From NCBI RefSeq assembly GCF_003288845.1, contig NZ_NHYN01000018.1:1-40188 (forward strand): a stretch of 40,188 nt of DNA. Reading direction: 5' to 3'. The DNA comes from Helicobacter monodelphidis. GTDB lineage: Bacteria > Campylobacterota > Campylobacteria > Campylobacterales > Helicobacteraceae. A program made the position numbers and the translations under genes. How positions within the stretch are numbered: position 1 is the stretch's first letter; the number at the start of each line of letters is the position of its first letter. The notes below the pieces were generated by a model. That model saw only the letters and a program-made list of their open reading frames with translations, did no database searches and was not told the DNA's origin. Positions 1-8,107 of this stretch are shown piece after piece.

Positions 1-2
1 AT

Positions 3-392
3 ATCAAACTAGAATGTAATAGCTCTGAATCTCAAGAGATAGAGAAGAAAGAAAAAGCACTCTTAGAATCCACTAAAGATTCTAAAGAGAATAAAGAAAG
101 TATATCCACTGCATTCCTCTGTCCTGTCCTAGAAGATAATGAGCTTAAATGTCCTCATAATGGTAGAGTGCAACTAAAGAGTAAGAAAGGTAAAAGCTTT
201 CAATCTCAAGGTATCCCTATGATATTAGAATCTGATTTAATGAACTCTAGTATTGTAGGTTGCACAAACAATATCGCAGGTGTTCCTACTCCCTGCACTC
301 TAGTATCTGTAATCCTCCCTAGTGCTAGAGCATTAAAAAGATATAATGATGATTATCCCATAATGCAAGACAATGCGTTGTCTTTTGGATAA
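3..392 (+). CDS. PAAR-like (DUF4280-type) protein, 5' partial, probably truncated
   Basis: The frame is open from the window edge to TAA at 390-392, so the start lies outside. After a Lys/Glu-rich linker (first ~35 visible residues) comes a small domain with CPHNGRV, a Gly-Ile-Pro step, an acidic ESDLM turn, GCTNN and PTPC. This Cys/Pro pattern is typical of PAAR-like tip proteins placed on VgrG spikes of type VI secretion systems or at the N-terminus of their effectors. Known for the family: a sharp beta-tip that may carry an effector. Inference: the last seven codons are probably foreign, because removing 152 bp (376-527) joins this frame directly to the open frame that starts at 512. So this is likely the 5' part of a split gene. 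The fold call is moderate and the T6SS link is inferred from family only. Confidence 0.5.
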   Translation: MKLECNSSESQEIEKKEKALLESTKDSKENKESISTAFLCPVLEDNELKCPHNGRVQLKSKKGKSFQSQGIPMILESDLMNSSIVGCTNNIAGVPTPCTLVSVILPSARALKRYNDDYPIMQDNALSFG

Positions 393-474
393 TTTCAAGG
401 GAATCTTTGATTTTATTTGTGCGATAGATTCTCTATCTTATCTCCGCATAAAATCTTTAATAACCCTTGAAATT
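391..474. repeat. Large imperfect palindrome
   Basis: Two arms of about 26 bases (391-416 and 448-474) are inverted copies. The outer 11 bases, AATTTCAAGGG and CCCTTGAAATT, are perfect. The 31-base loop contains a second small hairpin (GATAG/CTATC). The arm starts on the TAA stop of the preceding frame, so the RNA would fold right behind it. No U-run follows, so a classical terminator is unlikely. It lies inside the segment bounded by ACAATG direct repeats (370-375, 522-527) and may be the core of a small non-autonomous insert. Confidence 0.6.
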
Positions 475-655
475 CTCTCAAAATACTTAGCATTTATACA
501 TGCAAATATAAATATCTTTATACAATGATAGAAAGAGTGGGGTATTAAGTGATAAAGGATTCCCTATCACTTGTAAGCCTAAGAATAATACCTTTAAGAT
601 AAATGCTCCTAATCCTAGCAATACTAAAGAGATAAGTAAAGAAGCATTAGCTTCA

Positions 656-1219
656 ATGATAGATACTTCGCTCCCCTCTTTTCATATCATCACTCCCTTT
701 AAAGAATTAGATAGCTTTTATCTCACTCCTACTTATTATGAAAATAGAGAATGCAATAGTAGTAATCTTATCTCTACTCAAAGTAAATTCTATGATACTT
801 ATAGGGAGCTAGATTTAGAGCTAGATACTCTCTTTGCTAATAAAACTTCATTAGATACAAATAATATAGAATCTAATAGTTATCTAAAAGATATATTAGA
901 TTCTCTCTTGCTTGATTATCCTAAAGCATACTTTAGTTATAGAATCTTGAGTATAAGAATAGCTTATAGTCTCTATGAATACTTACTTATTATCCCTAAG
1001 AGTATTCCTAAGTTTGTAGTGAAGATGCTACAAGAAAAAAGAGATAAAGAGAGTTTAGAGTATGGCTATGGAAGCTTTATAGATTTGAGTAGGGATTATG
1101 TGAGGGAATGTAGTGTAGGAGAAAGAGGGGATAATACAAGAATATCTCTGCTTACTATACAAGGCAAGATATTCTTAGCCCCTAGTGGAATGAGTAAGAT
1201 AAGGATAGAAGTGAGATAG
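656..1219 (+). CDS. Hypothetical protein, probably the severed 3' part of the PAAR-like gene
   Basis: A 187-aa protein from ATG 656, but the same frame is open back to 512 without any ATG, GTG or TTG, and there is no ribosome site before 656. The upstream part reads like protein (RKSGVLSDKGFPITCKPK). No domain is recognised. It is Tyr/Leu/Ser-rich with a hydrophobic stretch around residues 100-118 and a basic C-terminal tail. Codon style matches the PAAR-like fragment on the left. Deleting 376-527 fuses both frames without a stop, so this was probably the C-terminal region of a PAAR-linked effector. Alternatively it is an independent gene starting at 656. Function unknown. Confidence 0.45.
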   Translation: MIDTSLPSFHIITPFKELDSFYLTPTYYENRECNSSNLISTQSKFYDTYRELDLELDTLFANKTSLDTNNIESNSYLKDILDSLLLDYPKAYFSYRILSIRIAYSLYEYLLIIPKSIPKFVVKMLQEKRDKESLEYGYGSFIDLSRDYVRECSVGERGDNTRISLLTIQGKIFLAPSGMSKIRIEVR

Positions 1220-1262
1220 TAGGCAAAGATTAATTCAGGAAGGTAAATAGATGATGATATGT

Positions 1263-1268
1263 TATAAT
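1263..1268 (+). promoter_or_regulatory. Extended -10 promoter
   Basis: TATAAT preceded by TGT (extended -10), 27 bases before the ATG at 1296. A good ribosome site (AAGGAG, six bases before the ATG) lies between. No -35 box is visible, as is usual in Helicobacter. It should drive the small CxxC membrane protein. Confidence 0.5.
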
Positions 1269-1295
1269 CATGGGATTTGAGATAAGGAGTGTGAG

Positions 1296-1586
1296 ATGGC
1301 TTTTGTAGTGATATGTGAAAAATGCAATAGTAGTATTAACAAGATAACTTGTGAGACACGCGGTAAAGGTTTGGGATATAGAATGGTAGAATGCGAACAT
1401 TGTCATACTCAATACAGACATTATAAATATCTTTTAGAATTCGTATTTATCGCTATATCCCTTGCCCTGTCTATCACTTTAATATATTATGATATTAATA
1501 GTTTATGGGTAAATATATTTCTCTTTTATATCATATTTAGAATAACCGCAATTTATTGCATACCACTAGATGGACAAAGAAGCTGA
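1296..1586 (+). CDS. Small CxxC zinc-ribbon-like membrane protein
   Basis: A 96-aa protein. Residues 8-11 (CEKC) and 33-36 (CEHC) form two CxxC knuckles separated by about 20 residues, followed by two hydrophobic segments (about 48-66 and 70-87). This layout resembles the TIGR04104 'cxxc_20_cxxc' family: a cytoplasmic metal-binding knuckle anchored by a hairpin of membrane helices, of unknown function. The start is set by AAGGAG six bases upstream and a -10 box at 1263. The gene ends with TGA followed at once by an ATG (1588) of a broken neighbour. The frame after the TGA stays open to 1680, so a premature stop is possible. Confidence 0.6.
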   Translation: MAFVVICEKCNSSINKITCETRGKGLGYRMVECEHCHTQYRHYKYLLEFVFIAISLALSITLIYYDINSLWVNIFLFYIIFRITAIYCIPLDGQRS

Positions 1587-1587
1587 T

Positions 1588-1792
1588 ATGAAAAATACCT
1601 GCGAACAATCAACTATATTATTGGCACATTAATTGCAACAATAAAACCCGCACCAAAACCCTCATCTACAAAGGTAAAAATTTTTATTGCTTAATTTTTA
1701 ATCTCATCATTTTTCTTATTGCATTCTTTGTGTTTTTTGTCTATAATTATTTTCCAGAAAGATTTTTAAGAAATTTAGTGCGAGGGGTATAA
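1588..1792 (+). pseudogene. Possible frameshifted remnant of a one-helix membrane protein
   Basis: ATG at 1588 opens a 14-codon frame that stops. A second frame, open from 1592 to TAA at 1790-1792 without its own ATG, encodes a polar start, a strong hydrophobic helix (FNLIIFLIAFFVFFVY) and a basic tail (PERFLRNLVRGV). A single frameshift would join them into a protein of about 65 residues overlapping the end of the CxxC gene. It has no recognised family, and an AT-rich chance frame is possible. Confidence 0.25.
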
Positions 1793-1794
1793 GC

Positions 1795-2496
1795 GTGAAT
1801 ATGAGGGATTTATTGCGTGTGTTTGGGGTTGTGGTATGTTTAGGCTTATCCTTAAGTATGAGTCTTTTTGCACAAGATTCTAAGATGATAGCGGATTCTC
1901 AAGTTAAGAATAAGGGGCAAAATATGAGAGTATATATCGTGCATGGGTTTGATTCTTCTCCACAGAAGAATTGGTTTGCTTGGCTTGGGAGTAAACTTGA
2001 AGCAAAAGGTGTAAATGTGGAGATTCTAGCTATGCCAAATCCGCAAAATCCAAACCTTCAAGAATGGATAAAGATGTTGGATTCTAATGTGGAGCTTGGA
2101 AGTGAAACTTACCTTGTCGGCCATAGTTTGGGATGTATTACAATTTTGCAGTATTTGCAGGATAAGGCGGTTAATCAGGCAAATAAAAAAAGTGCAATGA
2201 TTGGTGGATTCGTGCTTGTGAGTGGATTCTATGAACCTCTTAGTATTCTTCCGCAACTTGATGGTTTTACAAAAAATCCGTTAGATTTTGCTGTCCTTCA
2301 AGCTATAAGCCCTAATCGTGTTGTTATTTCAGCAAAAGATGACAGTATCGTACCGACAGACTTAAGCAAAAAGTTGAGCGATAAACTTAATGCAAAATTT
2401 ATACAGACGCAGAATGGAGGGCATTTTATGGAATCTGATGGTTACACAGAAATGCCTCTTGTATTAGAGAATTTAGAAGCAATTTTTAAAAAATAA
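1795..2496 (+). CDS. Secreted RBBP9/YdeN-family serine hydrolase
   Basis: A 233-aa alpha/beta hydrolase. Residues 1-26 form a Sec signal peptide (hydrophobic VVVCLGLSLSMSLFA, likely cut after Ala26), so it probably works in the periplasm. The mature part begins with VYIVHGF, then the nucleophile elbow GHSLG (Ser111), an acid in AKDDSIVP (Asp183) and GGHF (His210), a complete Ser-Asp-His triad. Family members hydrolyse small esters; the substrate is unknown. The GTG at 1795 is preferred over the ATG at 1801: GAGGGG at 1782-1787 sits seven bases upstream of it. Most relatives lack a signal peptide, so export is unusual. The gene stands alone and faces the acidic-protein gene. Confidence 0.8.
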   Translation: MNMRDLLRVFGVVVCLGLSLSMSLFAQDSKMIADSQVKNKGQNMRVYIVHGFDSSPQKNWFAWLGSKLEAKGVNVEILAMPNPQNPNLQEWIKMLDSNVELGSETYLVGHSLGCITILQYLQDKAVNQANKKSAMIGGFVLVSGFYEPLSILPQLDGFTKNPLDFAVLQAISPNRVVISAKDDSIVPTDLSKKLSDKLNAKFIQTQNGGHFMESDGYTEMPLVLENLEAIFKK

Positions 2497-3029
2497 TGGG
2501 CAAGATTGGAAAAATAGGCTTATTTCTTGGAGTGTTTGTGTGGTGAAAGTTTATATCACTAAATGTGTACCCACTTGATTAAATTTACATAGAGTGGATT
2601 CAGAGAGGTATTTGTAATATTGTATATCCAAGCATTAAAATTCTTTATAGATAGGCTTGCTGAAGTAATTTTCAATTTTATCTTAGAATCCTAATAAAAA
2701 TATTTCAATGGGGTTGAGTTGGTATTATCTGCTAATTTTTTATACTAAGACACCAATGAATATCTTTATATGAGAATTAGATTTTAGAGTATGTGAACAA
2801 ATGAGTAAAATTTAGAAAGCAATTCATTCTTAAAATAGCAAAAAAGTGTTACTACTCCCGTTATCTTGTCGATATAGAGATTCGTACCAAATTTATCTGA
2901 CTTTATTTTTTAACTAGATTTATTACTTGTGCTTTTCTCGGTGGGCTTTGTTATAAAATCAGAAGATCGCCCCTCCACCAAATCCCTTTATGTCTCCTAG
3001 CATACCTGCTACTATTCCTCATCTACCTT
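2497..3029. other. Gene-poor interval between convergent genes
   Basis: 533 bases with no supported gene, terminator hairpin or RNA. Several frames are short and broken. At its right end, frame 2957-3055 (+) encodes a Pro-rich tail (APPPNPFMSPSIPATIPHLP) with no start, which overlaps the end of the acidic gene on the other strand. This looks like the last codons of a lost gene, in keeping with an eroded accessory region. Confidence 0.35.
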
Positions 3030-3563
3030 TTATGCCTCAATATCTAGGCTTTTGATATTAAAAGCTCTGTCATATTCTTGTGCAATCTCTTCTATATTTT
3101 TTTTATCTTCCTCATACTCTATTGTCGGATCTGTCGTTGCAGTTAAAGGTTCTGTGGTGTCGCTCTCATCATATTCTTCTTCTTCTATATCCTCGTCCTC
3201 ATTCACATCCTCTTCCCCATATTCGTAGTCAGCTTCCCGAACAATCTCCTCATTTTCCTCGTCATAATATTCCAACTCTATTAATTCTTCATCAACAGGT
3301 TCAAAATAATCCTCGTATTCTTCCTCTTCCTCTTCCCTTTCCTCTTCTTCCTGATCTTCTTCCTGTTTTCTATGGTCATCTGGATTAGTTTTTTCAGTTT
3401 CTTCAGTTGGACGTACTTCTTTAATTTTTTGGTCTTCTTGACGCATAATTTCTTCATTCACAACTGCTGCAAAATCTAATCGTTGCTGTGCATTTGCTTG
3501 TTGGATAGAGTTCGTTTGCGTGTTTTGGTTGACATATGTAACCGCTCCAAGTGGTGTTATCAT
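3030..3563 (-). CDS. Highly acidic low-complexity protein
   Basis: A 177-aa protein. Residues 1-45 are ordinary (QANAQQRLDFAAVVNEEI). Residues ~70-150 are almost entirely Glu, Asp and Tyr, with runs of five Glu. There is no signal peptide or membrane helix, so it is probably cytosolic and disordered. The start has AAGGAG eight bases upstream, lying inside the end of the NFACT gene (gap two bases), so both are co-transcribed and likely translationally linked. Acidic tails of this type often mimic nucleic acid or bind basic proteins such as ribosomal proteins, which would suit the neighbour; that is inference. No family recognised. Confidence 0.7.
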   Translation of the reverse strand: MITPLGAVTYVNQNTQTNSIQQANAQQRLDFAAVVNEEIMRQEDQKIKEVRPTEETEKTNPDDHRKQEEDQEEEEREEEEEEYEDYFEPVDEELIELEYYDEENEEIVREADYEYGEEDVNEDEDIEEEEYDESDTTEPLTATTDPTIEYEEDKKNIEEIAQEYDRAFNIKSLDIEA

Positions 3564-3565
3564 CT

Positions 3566-4894
3566 CTAAATCTCCTTTTTTAGCGTAATCGTCTCATATT
3601 TAGAATACTGGACATTTGCTCCTTCAGTCATTTTAACAAATTTTCTCCTCGTATAGTCAATTTCGTAATTACCACCTCGCTGTTGAGTGAAACTCACTAA
3701 AATTTCCGCTGCTTTTAATAATATCGGCATTGCAATTTTTTTATTAAAGGAGCGTAAAATCATATGTGAAGAAGGGATGGAACGAATATGCATCCAAATA
3801 TCTTCTGCTTTTGCTGCTTTCAGTAAAGCAATATTTTCCTGTCTATTTTTACCAAAAGAAATTTTTACCCCCTCAACAAAAAAACTTTCAAATTCTTCTT
3901 TCTTGATACCTTTTTGTTGCCTTTGTTGCTTTTGAGAATAAATCGCAATATCCTCAATGCTTTGGCATTGCGTAATAATTTTTTGTTGTGTTATGTAAAA
4001 TTTTTGCTTTTGCTCTAAATGTTCGCGTTCAATATGAATATGTTTTGCTTTTCTTTCTAAATATTTTGCATCTTCGAATAAAATTTGTGCGGTATGTGAA
4101 TAGCTCTTTGCAGATTCTGGAATATTGATATGAACCTTTTGAGAATCAGATTCTAAAATAAGATGAGAATCGGTTATTCTGGCAGGAAGTTTATAGAGAT
4201 TCTCAATTAAAATTTGGGCTTTTTTTTTGGATTCTATGGCTTCTCTTTGGATATTTTTTTCTAAAGGAATTTCAGAGATTTTCTTACTAATATTTTCTAT
4301 TTTTTTATCAATTCGTCGGATAGCAACTATACGATTTTGTTCCAATTGTGATTCAATACGTTGTTTATAATTTCTCTCCAGAATCTGCATAAAATTACCT
4401 GAATCTGCAATTGTTGTTGCACTTACTTTAGGTTGCGGTAAATTTGCTAGTTTTTCTCCAATCTTGACGACACGGAAAGAACGTTCATGGCTAATATGTC
4501 GCAATGCATCAAGAACAATTCCATCTTTAATTAAGATTGCATTTGTGTTTCTACCCGTAAATTCAAATTGCAAAACACAATAATTCTGTTTGTAGCTCCC
4601 TTGTTGTAAAAGGTGAAAACGCAAAATGCGATTCTCTCCGTCACCTTCCACTTTTTGGATTGTTGCACGGTTACAATAACGCATTAAATTTAAATCAAAA
4701 GGGGCATTGTATTCTTTAATCGCCAACAAAGAAGGTGCAATAAAAATATTAGAAGAAGAACGTATGAGATCGATATAAAAGATATCTTTATCTAATTCAA
4801 GCTTAAAAAGATTATCCCCTACGCGTTTGATGTGGTGAATATGGCGATAACGAGAAAACTCAAGAATTACCCTCTTTAGTAAGGTAAGCTTCAT
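3566..4894 (-). CDS. NFACT-family protein (RqcH/Rqc2-like)
   Basis: A 442-aa NFACT protein, often labelled fibronectin/fibrinogen-binding. Known role of the family: it recognises stalled 50S-peptidyl-tRNA and adds C-terminal Ala tails that mark the chain for degradation. The N-terminal NFACT-N part (~1-180) is followed by a Lys/Glu/Gln-rich coiled-coil region (~185-330), then the NFACT-R domain with DIWMHIRSIPSSHMIL (about 367-382), matching the family D-x-W-x-H...SH pattern. It is shorter than the ~570-aa Firmicute proteins but normal for Helicobacter. Its ATG overlaps the stop of the LRR gene by four bases (ATGA), so translation is coupled. Adhesion to host fibronectin is a historical label without support here. 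Confidence 0.85.
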   Translation of the reverse strand: MKLTLLKRVILEFSRYRHIHHIKRVGDNLFKLELDKDIFYIDLIRSSSNIFIAPSLLAIKEYNAPFDLNLMRYCNRATIQKVEGDGENRILRFHLLQQGSYKQNYCVLQFEFTGRNTNAILIKDGIVLDALRHISHERSFRVVKIGEKLANLPQPKVSATTIADSGNFMQILERNYKQRIESQLEQNRIVAIRRIDKKIENISKKISEIPLEKNIQREAIESKKKAQILIENLYKLPARITDSHLILESDSQKVHINIPESAKSYSHTAQILFEDAKYLERKAKHIHIEREHLEQKQKFYITQQKIITQCQSIEDIAIYSQKQQRQQKGIKKEEFESFFVEGVKISFGKNRQENIALLKAAKAEDIWMHIRSIPSSHMILRSFNKKIAMPILLKAAEILVSFTQQRGGNYEIDYTRRKFVKMTEGANVQYSKYETITLKKEI

Positions 4895-6717
4895 AAAACG
4901 CCATTCATCGCAATGATTTCATCTGGAATGTTTTTGATCGGATTTGAGGAGATATTTAACTGCGTACTTAAGCCTTTTATTTGTGCCAATTCTTTAGGGA
5001 CACAGCGAATTTGGTTATTCTGTAACCATAAAATACATAGTGAAGTAAGTTCCGTTATTTCAATCGGTATACATTCAATCTGATTGTATGAAAAATTTAA
5101 TCCTACTAATTTAGAGAGATAATTAATATTTTTTGGAATTTGGCGAATCTGATTATAAGCCAAACTAATTCCAAGCAAAGAATGAATATGTAATAAAATA
5201 AGCGGAAACTCTACAAATGCGTTGGAATCTAAAAAAATCTCCTCCAAATTTTGCAGATTATTCATTGTCTCTGGTAGTGTACTTAATTGATTTTGACTAA
5301 GCCATATTTTGCGTAAAGAATGGAGTGTGCCTAAATTTTCTGGTAGTTTCTTTAATTGATTTTGATTACAAAATAATTCTTCTAGTTCTTGTAATTCACA
5401 TAAATAAGGCGGTAAGAATTCCAATTGGTTTTCAGATAAATTAAGTTGCTTCAAAGATTTTGGCATTGGGGGAATGCTATTAAGTTGATTATGGCTTACA
5501 TCAATCCATTCAAGCTTTTGCAGATGGCATAAATGCATCCCTTGAATATCGCATAATTTATTATGATGCAAAAAAAGCTTTTCAAGTTGAGTTAAATGTT
5601 GCAAGGAGGGGATAGAATCTAATGAAGTATTGTTTAACTCTAAAATACGCAATTTTTGTAGTTGATTAATTTCTTTTGGGATTTTCTTGATGGGATTGCC
5701 ACTTAAAAGTAACTCTTCAAGTAGGGAAAAATGAATAATGACTGATGGAAATTCCTCAAATTGATTATTGTCAAGTCCTAACGCACAAAGGTTTTCTAAA
5801 TTTTTTATAGATTCTGGAAGAATTTTAATTTTATTTTCATTTATGCCTAAAACTTGTAAGGACTTTAATTCTCCAATATTGTTTGGTAGGGTTGTTAAAG
5901 CATTATTGTTTAGCCATAATTTTTTTAAATTTTGCAAACGGCTAATTTCCTCAGGTAAAAACCGAATGCAATTATTATTGCAATCTAAAATCTCTAAAGA
6001 CTTAAGTCCCCCAAAGCTTTTTGGTAATACATTTAAATGATTTTCTCGTAAATCTAAAACGCGTAGATTCGCCAACGCCCCAATATTTTTGGGTAGATAA
6101 CGCAGTGCATTTGTGTTCCACCATAATTCTTGTAGAGATGAGAGCTGGGCAACAGGGGCTGGGAGTGTCTTAAATTGATTTTCGTTACAATCTAAAACAA
6201 GGAGGTTATCTAAATGCGATAAACTACTTGGAAGAAATTTAAGTTGATTATGAGCAAGGCTAAGAATGCGCAATGCACGGAGATTTCCAATTCGAGGAGG
6301 GATAGTTTTTAGGAGATTATAACCCGCCCACAATTCTTCTAAATTATCTAGTTGTGTTATTCCGTAAGTTAAATTCACTAATTGGTTATGGTCAATCCAT
6401 AATTTTTTAAGCTGTTTTAATCGCATAATATTTTTAGGGATAGTTTTTAATGCATTATGCCCTAAATCAAGGATTTCAAGCATCGAGAGACTCAGTAAGC
6501 AGAAAGGAAACTTCTGTAGCTGATTATCATAAAGGCTAAGCGTTTTGAGATTTTTTAGGTGGGCAATTTCATTAGGTATTGTACTTAAGGATTTTTGGCT
6601 TAAGTCTAAAACTTCTATACGCTCCATTTCCTCTTTTGGAACACATAGGGCTTGAATTTGGTGAATCTCTGCCCATTCAAATAGAACTTGTTGCCACTCC
6701 TTTTTTTCACTATTCAT
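4891..6717 (-). CDS. Cytosolic leucine-rich-repeat protein, ~25 repeats
   Basis: A 608-aa protein made almost wholly of leucine-rich repeats: about 25 copies of a 23-residue unit of form L-x-x-L-x-x-L-x-L-x-x-N-x-L-x-x-[IL]-P, from about residue 35 to the end. The N-terminal ~35 residues (EKKEWQQVLFEWAEIHQIQA) form a cap. There is no signal peptide, membrane helix, LPxTG or ubiquitin-ligase domain, so it looks like a pure cytoplasmic scaffold. The start is ATG 6717: GAGGGG lies eight bases upstream, while the ATG 11 codons earlier (6750) has no ribosome site. It lies between moeA and the RqcH-like gene, overlapping the latter by four bases. LRR proteins bind other proteins; the partner is unknown. 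Nearly identical repeats invite length change by recombination. Confidence 0.85.
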   Translation of the reverse strand: MNSEKKEWQQVLFEWAEIHQIQALCVPKEEMERIEVLDLSQKSLSTIPNEIAHLKNLKTLSLYDNQLQKFPFCLLSLSMLEILDLGHNALKTIPKNIMRLKQLKKLWIDHNQLVNLTYGITQLDNLEELWAGYNLLKTIPPRIGNLRALRILSLAHNQLKFLPSSLSHLDNLLVLDCNENQFKTLPAPVAQLSSLQELWWNTNALRYLPKNIGALANLRVLDLRENHLNVLPKSFGGLKSLEILDCNNNCIRFLPEEISRLQNLKKLWLNNNALTTLPNNIGELKSLQVLGINENKIKILPESIKNLENLCALGLDNNQFEEFPSVIIHFSLLEELLLSGNPIKKIPKEINQLQKLRILELNNTSLDSIPSLQHLTQLEKLFLHHNKLCDIQGMHLCHLQKLEWIDVSHNQLNSIPPMPKSLKQLNLSENQLEFLPPYLCELQELEELFCNQNQLKKLPENLGTLHSLRKIWLSQNQLSTLPETMNNLQNLEEIFLDSNAFVEFPLILLHIHSLLGISLAYNQIRQIPKNINYLSKLVGLNFSYNQIECIPIEITELTSLCILWLQNNQIRCVPKELAQIKGLSTQLNISSNPIKNIPDEIIAMNGVL

Positions 6718-6774
6718 TAAAATTACCCCTCTTACATTTCCGTCTATCATAGCAGAAATAAGGTTATGAGGGGC

Positions 6775-8028
6775 TTAATTGTTGAATGCTTCAAAGTGTG
6801 AAGAACGTAAATTGGAAACATACAGGGGAATAACTTTTACGCTATCTTGTGCATTCAAATATAATATATCTGGAGAGAATAAGACTAAAGCGTTTGCTTG
6901 TCGTAAAACACTAATCGAGCTAGAGTTTGCTTCCTTTAAAATTTTAATCCAATTTCTATCCAAAGTTCCTAGAAATGCTTTATATCGACCTTGTTTAAAA
7001 TAGATGGGGTCAGTTAATTTTGCCTGCACAAAATCATGACAATATCGTTTTAATCCCTGTGCTTTAAGTAGATAGGGGACGGCATATAAAAAGGCGGTTA
7101 TGAAAGCACCCAAAGGGTTTCCAGGTAATCCAAAAATTATTTTATTTTTGTATTGTGCAACAAGCATAGGTTTTCCGGGTTTTAAATTAATTCCGTGAAA
7201 AATGATCTTTGCACCTATTTCCTGTAATGCGATGCTTGTCCAATCCTTTTGTCCGCCACTTGCTCCGCCACTTATTAAAATAACATCATTCCTTTCACAG
7301 AGTGATAAAATTTGCTTTTTTAATTCTTCTTTAGAATCCTGTACAATTAAGTTTTCTATCTGATGAAAATCATAAGACTGTAATAATGTTTTTAGCATTA
7401 ATGCATTGCTATTATAAATTTGATTTTGATTTAATGTCTCTTTGTAATGGACTAATTCATTCCCGCTAGCTACAATAGCAATGTTTAAAGGCTTAAAACA
7501 TTGAAGGGTTGAAATCCCTTGTGAAGCAAGTAAGGCAATATCGCCACAACCAAGTTGCGTATTTGCAGGAATAATCTGTGCCCCTTTTTTGAAATCTTCT
7601 CTTTTTTTGCGCACATTTTGACCTTTTTTAGGTTCTTTGAATAAAATAATCCTCCCATCTTTTTCTTCTGCTTCCTCGTAAGGGACAAGAGTATCTAGCC
7701 CATCTGGCACCATAGCCCCTGTCATAATTTTTAAACATTGCCCCCTTTCTAATTTCCATTCTTGTGGCTCATCACCAGCATAAATTACACCCTTAATGTC
7801 ATATTCTAAAGTATCTTCTTTATAAGCAAACACATAGCCATCTAAGGCAGCGTTATTAAATAATGGAGAATCAAATTGTGCATACAATGTTTGCGTGTTT
7901 ATACAGTTAAATGCCGATTCTAATTCTAATGTTATGGAATCATGCTTAGGCGTTTTTAGTGCTTGAATGCGAGAAAATGCCTCAGTAGGGGTTAAAAGAT
8001 TCTCAATGGTTGTAAAATTCTTCATCAT
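6775..8028 (-). CDS. moeA: Molybdopterin molybdenumtransferase MoeA
   Basis: A 417-aa protein. MoeA inserts molybdate into adenylated molybdopterin in the last step of molybdenum cofactor synthesis, in the cytosol. Visible landmarks: ALDGYVF and GVIYAGDEP near the N-terminus, MTGAMVPDGLDTLVPYEE (~100-120), the MoCF-binding domain with SGGASGGQKDW and GLPGNP (~255-305), and a C-terminal beta-barrel domain. Length is normal for the family. AAGGAG precedes two adjacent ATGs; the second (8025) has the better spacing of six bases. It lies 80 bases downstream of selB, and both products serve formate dehydrogenase maturation. Confidence 0.93.
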   Translation of the reverse strand: MMKNFTTIENLLTPTEAFSRIQALKTPKHDSITLELESAFNCINTQTLYAQFDSPLFNNAALDGYVFAYKEDTLEYDIKGVIYAGDEPQEWKLERGQCLKIMTGAMVPDGLDTLVPYEEAEEKDGRIILFKEPKKGQNVRKKREDFKKGAQIIPANTQLGCGDIALLASQGISTLQCFKPLNIAIVASGNELVHYKETLNQNQIYNSNALMLKTLLQSYDFHQIENLIVQDSKEELKKQILSLCERNDVILISGGASGGQKDWTSIALQEIGAKIIFHGINLKPGKPMLVAQYKNKIIFGLPGNPLGAFITAFLYAVPYLLKAQGLKRYCHDFVQAKLTDPIYFKQGRYKAFLGTLDRNWIKILKEANSSSISVLRQANALVLFSPDILYLNAQDSVKVIPLYVSNLRSSHFEAFNN

Positions 8029-8107
8029 TCACTCCTTATATTGCATTTAGATTTAACATAATATAGTGGTAGAATACTCTAAAGTGGTAAATAAGGGAAG
8101 CTATTTG

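Noticed and set aside
3080-3388. 102-aa plus-strand frame opposite the acidic gene
   Set aside because: It is the mirror of the Glu/Asp repeats on the minus strand (Leu/Pro/Ser-rich) and has no ribosome site.
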